64,000 nucleotides of DNA from assembly GCA_965153355.1 (NCBI GenBank), contig OZ231126.1, positions 77,934,001-77,998,000 of the forward strand, written 5' to 3'. Positions 59,292-64,000 of this stretch are shown piece after piece. The DNA comes from Flaccisagitta enflata. Its lineage: Eukaryota; Chaetognatha; Sagittoidea; Aphragmophora. Every line of letters starts with the position of its first letter. Position 1 is the first letter of the stretch. Position numbers and translations under genes: made by a program. Below the pieces are notes generated by a model. The model was not told the origin of the DNA and ran no database searches. It worked only from the letters and a program-made list of their open reading frames with translations.

Positions 59292-60539
59292 CTATTTAGT
59301 TCTGTAAACTGCGCCAGATTTTGTGAATTTGATCTTTTTCCTCTGCGGGAGGGGGCTGCGGCGAAGGGAGGGAGTGGAAGTTAGTGATGAACTTTCAGAA
59401 CGACGTTTTCTCGCAGCTGGAATGGTGACAGTGGGAGTAGCAGGAGAACTGGAGGAGCTGGATTCAGGGGTTCTGGCCATGGAGTTGAGGACAGTCTCGA
59501 TGTCACTGCATCGCTGCGTTAAGTCCATCAATGATTCATATATGCAATTCAGATGGGTTGCGGTGACCTTTGATAAGTCTGAATTTGGGTCACAACCAAG
59601 TTTTTCCCTGTGGAATTTCATAATTTTCGCTTCTGCAATTAGCTTGTTTTGAGAGACGTAAGAGTGGAAATCAATGACTTTCTTCACAGTACTCGAAGCC
59701 AAAGACAAAGATTTCCAAGAGGGAAGGCCGTTAGAAATTCCGGCTAACAGAAGGACAATATCAAGTCCAATTCTGAATGTATAAAATGCAATTTGGACTT
59801 TGAAGTTATGCTTCCTATAAAACAACATAGCTTTAGTCCAGAGGGTTCCCTCAGTGGAATTGTCGTTTGCAAAGATTTTCTCCTCCATTACTAAGAGTTT
59901 TGTCGTCGCGTTTTGGTTCAGTAACTCTGTGAAATCAAAGTTCTCATTGGACTTATAGAGAGCAAAAGAAACAGATTCCGACCCTTGCAAAACGATATTT
60001 AGATCTCTCAATTTATTCAATAAGATATGGTTGATATTGCCATTCTCACACTCAACAACGGTAGCATGGGCAACAATAAATTGATTACTGTCCATAAAAG
60101 TAAAGACTCCCTCAGAATTGATTATTTGCCTGATCCCATTGGCAAAACACTTACGCGTCTTGATAATGGTAACAGTCTCTTTGGGACAAGTAACATTGTA
60201 AATCTCTGCTTGATGTTTGACAAAAACGACATTAAGAGATTTTTTTCCAAGAAGGTCATGGGCAAATGCCACATCATGAATACGTAGCTCATGAATCAGC
60301 TTTGTATAGACAGTGACGTGACTTGTGAGACCGTACGCATATGCGTAGTTCTCACGATAGAAGCTGGTTAAATTTTCATCTTTATTGATCAGCGCTCGCT
60401 CACAATTAAACGCAATTGAGGTGGTTGACTCAACTAAGTCATGAACGGCGATGAAGCAGACAAAAAGCCAAAGAAATTTGATGATTGTGGGAAAATGATT
60501 CGAGGGCACAGGTTGGGGTCCGATCATGAATTCAACCAT
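59292..60539 (-). CDS. Envelope-like membrane protein of a retroelement
   Basis: An intact 415-codon frame downstream of gag and protease on the same strand. It has a hydrophobic stretch at about 18-36 (FLWLFVCFIAV), as in a signal peptide. An ectodomain-like part follows with Cys residues and N-glycosylation sequons (near 55, 115, 210, 227), then a second hydrophobic stretch at about 248-274 (IGLDIVLLLAGIS). The rest is a Ser/Pro/Arg-rich basic tail with RKRRS at 377-381. I recognise no family by sequence. Position and layout suggest an envelope-type protein. A captured host membrane protein is the alternative. The open frame implies recent activity or selection. Confidence 0.5.
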   Translation of the reverse strand: MVEFMIGPQPVPSNHFPTIIKFLWLFVCFIAVHDLVESTTSIAFNCERALINKDENLTSFYRENYAYAYGLTSHVTVYTKLIHELRIHDVAFAHDLLGKKSLNVVFVKHQAEIYNVTCPKETVTIIKTRKCFANGIRQIINSEGVFTFMDSNQFIVAHATVVECENGNINHILLNKLRDLNIVLQGSESVSFALYKSNENFDFTELLNQNATTKLLVMEEKIFANDNSTEGTLWTKAMLFYRKHNFKVQIAFYTFRIGLDIVLLLAGISNGLPSWKSLSLASSTVKKVIDFHSYVSQNKLIAEAKIMKFHREKLGCDPNSDLSKVTATHLNCIYESLMDLTQRCSDIETVLNSMARTPESSSSSSPATPTVTIPAARKRRSESSSLTSTPSLRRSPLPQRKKIKFTKSGAVYRTK

Positions 60540-60702
60540 TGTGATTGATTAAAACAAATGGATGATGAGAAACACGAATTTGTGTAGCAATAGAGGAGAA
60601 ATGAATGGGGAAAAATTTAGTTGAACAAAATTTTAGGACAAGCTCATTAAATGGCTATTCATGGGAAAGAAAGACAATTGTATGTAAGCATGGGGGGGGG
60701 CG

Positions 60703-60860
60703 TTTGAACAAATATGTTCAAATGTATAGTGATAAAAACAGTTAAAACTCCCGAGAGATTTGTGGGAATTTTACTCAAAAATAGGAGGGGTAATATTGAG
60801 GTGATCAGGTTGAATGCATTGATTCTGGGAAATGTGTGTGGGAACTTGAACAAATATGTT
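60703..60860. repeat. Direct repeat of a palindrome at the pol-less junction
   Basis: TTGAACAAATATGTTC occurs at about 60704 and 60848. Each copy is itself a palindrome (TTGAACAAATATGTTCAA in the first). They bracket the space where reverse transcriptase would be expected, between the protease and envelope-like frames. Confidence 0.6.
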
Positions 60861-60874
60861 CTTGAAGACGAACA

Positions 60875-61568
60875 TTAACTCTGGTTGAGTCGTGAGTCTA
60901 ATGTTACCAAAGTGCTTTCATTAAGAGACAAAGAACCAGTAGCTGCACGAGCAGAGATTTGGTCAATCTTGATAGTTTTAAGACCAAGTTCCTCACATTT
61001 GCTTTTATGAATAACGGACAAGAAAGCCCCAGAATCAATTTGGACTTTTTGTATGGTATCTCTGATGATCGTGACTAGTGTGTATTTGTCACCCTTTTTG
61101 TCACCACAGGTTTCCAGCACAGGTTGTTCACGCTGGAGACAAGAGGGATAATCATAGCCAGAAATCGGCCAGTGCACCGACTCAGCGGGCATCTTTAGTT
61201 TAGGCTCAGTCACGTGTTTTACTCCATTATTGCAAGAGTCACCAAAGGCAGAGGTAAACGTCGGTTTATTGTGTTGAGAGGCTCTTTGGGGGGCTGAGCC
61301 ATCTTGAAATGGAAGAATATGGGCATCAGAATATTTCTTTTCCTTGGCCACAAATGTACAATCTTTAGTATCGCATTGACGACATTTGAAATCCATTTTC
61401 AAAGTGGCAGGTTTACGCCTCTTTTTCTTCATTCTAAGGGGCGCTCTTGCTTCCGCAGAGGAATCTGTCAATTCACCACTAATATCATCCTGGTCTTGTA
61501 ACTCAGACAATGCAGCAAAGGGATTTCGGGACTCGAAATTGGGGGAATTTTGGAAAACACGGCCTCGT
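60875..61568 (-). CDS. Retroelement protease frame
   Basis: The open frame continues from the poly-Asn tract and stops at 60875-60877. It has a basic stretch (MKKKRRKPATLK), a Cys cluster FKCRQCDTKDC, and about 160 residues into the 61510-60875 part the aspartic protease motif VQIDSGAFLSVI (D-S-G), followed by EELGL. As a dimer such proteases cut the gag polyprotein. The reverse transcriptase normally encoded next is absent: the frame ends about 50 residues after the motif. It is in a different frame from the upstream part because of the microsatellite. Confidence 0.7.
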
Positions 61569-62540
<972 letters not shown>

Positions 62541-64000
62541 CTATTTGTTTTGTTGTCTGCCAGGGGCAGATGACGCACGACCACCGTTCATGCCATCAAG
62601 GACATCACGATGTTCAAAATTTGTGTGTCCCTCACGTTGACACTCGGAACAGAATTTCCGGTTTTTGCATTGAAAGTGGGAATGGTCCCTAAGCACTCTA
62701 CAGCGCAAACACACAAGGATCTCCTTGTTGCTGGGGTTGTGCTCAAAGCCAGTCGGGGCTCTGGCTGCTGCAGGTGCCGCAAGTGCTGAGGCAGGCCCAA
62801 CGGGCGGGGCTGTAGGGGGAAGGCCCGGCTGTGCAGTTGGGGGCGGGACTGACAGATTGATGGAGTTGATGTGGCCATGGTTTTGCTGGGGCAACGACAG
62901 GATGTTGTGCTGCTGTTGATGCACATGCTGGGGTTGCTGGGATTGCTGGGGTTGCTGCAGCTGCTGCCAATGCTGAGATTGACGTCCAAAGTTATGCTGC
63001 TGGGGTTGAATATGAGCCGAAGGCTGGACTTGCTGCTGCATAAGGGGCAATGGGCCTTGTTGCTGCAGAGGCTGGGGTTGCCACGACTGCTGCTGTGGCA
63101 TGTAACCGGATGAGGGTTGGGGTTGACGCCAGTTCTGATTGAAATGTTTTGGCTGAAAGTTACCCTTGAAGGATCCTTTGCCTTTGTTTTGAAAGAATGG
63201 GCGTTGCTGCTGATGGCCAGAGGTGGAAGGAAAGATGCCTTGAGAATGCTGCTGCATCTGAGTCTCCTTCGCGATTTTTGTAAGATCTTCGTTTGCAAAG
63301 ATGACTGTGTCATCAAGACTGGTGCAATGGCGAAGATTGTCTCTGACAACCTGTGGGAGAGAGGCGGCGTCGCAAAATCTGTTCTTAACGACTCTTAGCA
63401 TCGTCTTCTCATCAGTGACGTCACCAATGTTGTAGTCAACGTAGGCACTTGATAGACGTCTCATTAAAGAAAAAAGATCCTCGCTTCCTTCCCGCTTTAT
63501 GAGGTTGAATTTTTCGATGTTGGTCAAAAGTTTGCTTGCCTTGTCACAGGCCCTGATGGCATCAAAAACGCCTTTAATGGTGATCGACTTCATGAGTCTG
63601 GAATGCGCTGCATAGTTGCTGCCAATTGGGCCATTCATAAGATCCGAATTGAGACTGATGGCAATCTTTTGCGTATCCACACCTTGATCGTAAAGTGTGT
63701 CAGCGTGCGTCTTCAACGCCTCAAGATATTCATGGAAAGAGAAAAAGACGCTCTTGGCAGGCCATTTGGCTGAAGTAAGAACTTTGTACATCTCGCCCTC
63801 AGACAAAGATGGACGAGCTACAGCACCAGTTTCAGCATCAGCTGCATCGCTGAGTTCGCCAAGGACATCATGCACCGGATTTATGCCACCTGTGCTGGCC
63901 TCAGAGGGACGGAGGCTAAGGGTCGAACTGGTCCGCTTCATGCCACCAAGGACAGAGGTAGAATTGCGTTTGAAAGTGCTAAAACGTCTTTTCAGCTTCT
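62541..64000 (-). CDS. Retroelement gag, open at the window edge
   Basis: At least 466 codons from the ATG at 63941, but the frame is open upstream to the edge, so the true start may lie outside. The N-terminal half is helical and capsid-like (FFSFHEYLEALKTHADTLYD, EGSEDLFSLMRRLSSAYVDY). Then a Gln/Pro-rich part (about residues 230-350) and a C-terminal Cys/His region (CLRCRVLRDHSHFQC, CSECQREGHTNFEH) resembling a zinc knuckle with a final His. It ends at TAG. It would form the particle core that packages element RNA. Intact, unlike the BEL copy. Confidence 0.75.
   Translation of the reverse strand, partial: KLKRRFSTFKRNSTSVLGGMKRTSSTLSLRPSEASTGGINPVHDVLGELSDAADAETGAVARPSLSEGEMYKVLTSAKWPAKSVFFSFHEYLEALKTHADTLYDQGVDTQKIAISLNSDLMNGPIGSNYAAHSRLMKSITIKGVFDAIRACDKASKLLTNIEKFNLIKREGSEDLFSLMRRLSSAYVDYNIGDVTDEKTMLRVVKNRFCDAASLPQVVRDNLRHCTSLDDTVIFANEDLTKIAKETQMQQHSQGIFPSTSGHQQQRPFFQNKGKGSFKGNFQPKHFNQNWRQPQPSSGYMPQQQSWQPQPLQQQGPLPLMQQQVQPSAHIQPQQHNFGRQSQHWQQLQQPQQSQQPQHVHQQQHNILSLPQQNHGHINSINLSVPPPTAQPGLPPTAPPVGPASALAAPAAARAPTGFEHNPSNKEILVCLRCRVLRDHSHFQCKNRKFCSECQREGHTNFEHRDVLDGMNGGRASSAPGRQQNK

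Noticed and set aside
62725-63398. Plus-strand frames opposite gag
   Set aside because: Shadows of the Gln/Pro-rich gag; the minus frame carries the Cys/His motifs and runs farther.

Overview
The window looks like a gene-poor, repeat-saturated piece of an invertebrate metazoan nuclear genome. I infer this from spliced coding sequence with GT-AG introns, a BEL/Pao retrotransposon, many cut-and-paste DNA transposon remnants and an extreme load of microsatellites. The clade cannot be fixed from sequence alone. The only host gene I recognise is a carnitine O-acetyltransferase-like gene on the minus strand: two adjacent exons (49150-49335 and 48003-48487) joined in phase, with an unusual alanine-rich expansion and a partial duplicate of one exon in the intron. 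Most long open frames elsewhere are translations of (CT)n, (GTT)n, (CTT)n or (GTCC)n and are not genes.

Layout. 1-9.9 kb: non-coding DNA, Helentron/HINE-like elements, a 2.6 kb DNA transposon with an unrecognised decayed protein (4519-7151) and a 1 kb palindromic element (7492-8500). 10-23 kb: long microsatellites, MITEs, a foldback element between identical 121-bp repeats (11111-11837), a 163-bp satellite (19985-21150) and three back-to-back foldback elements built of 20/21-bp tandem units (21297-22905). 23-29 kb: AT-rich DNA, a 19-bp tandem array and nested MITEs. 29147-40045: one complete but dead BEL/Pao element on the minus strand, with both LTRs, 5-bp target duplication ATGTT, a primer-binding site, gag, protease, RT, RNase H and integrase. 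It is broken by stops, frameshifts and four nested insertions. 40-48 kb: MITEs, including the second, inverted copy of the hAT-like element that also sits inside the BEL pol gene. 48-49.3 kb: the host exons. 49.4-59 kb: foldback and HINE-like elements and microsatellites. 59.3-64 kb: a second retroelement on the minus strand (gag, in-frame TAG, protease, then an envelope-like membrane protein) with no reverse transcriptase, running off the window end.

Two dispersed families dominate. Family A (about 150-220 bp, over 20 copies) has a GTCC/GTCG tract and a terminal hairpin whose stem differs between copies but stays paired. Family B is foldback DNA with a GC-rich palindromic cap and inverted arrays of 20/21-bp repeats. 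Both appear to share the same plan (a start like AACA(A)GG, a hairpin near the other end, then A-rich DNA) and may be related. Strand convention for family A: '+' means the hairpin end lies at the higher coordinate.
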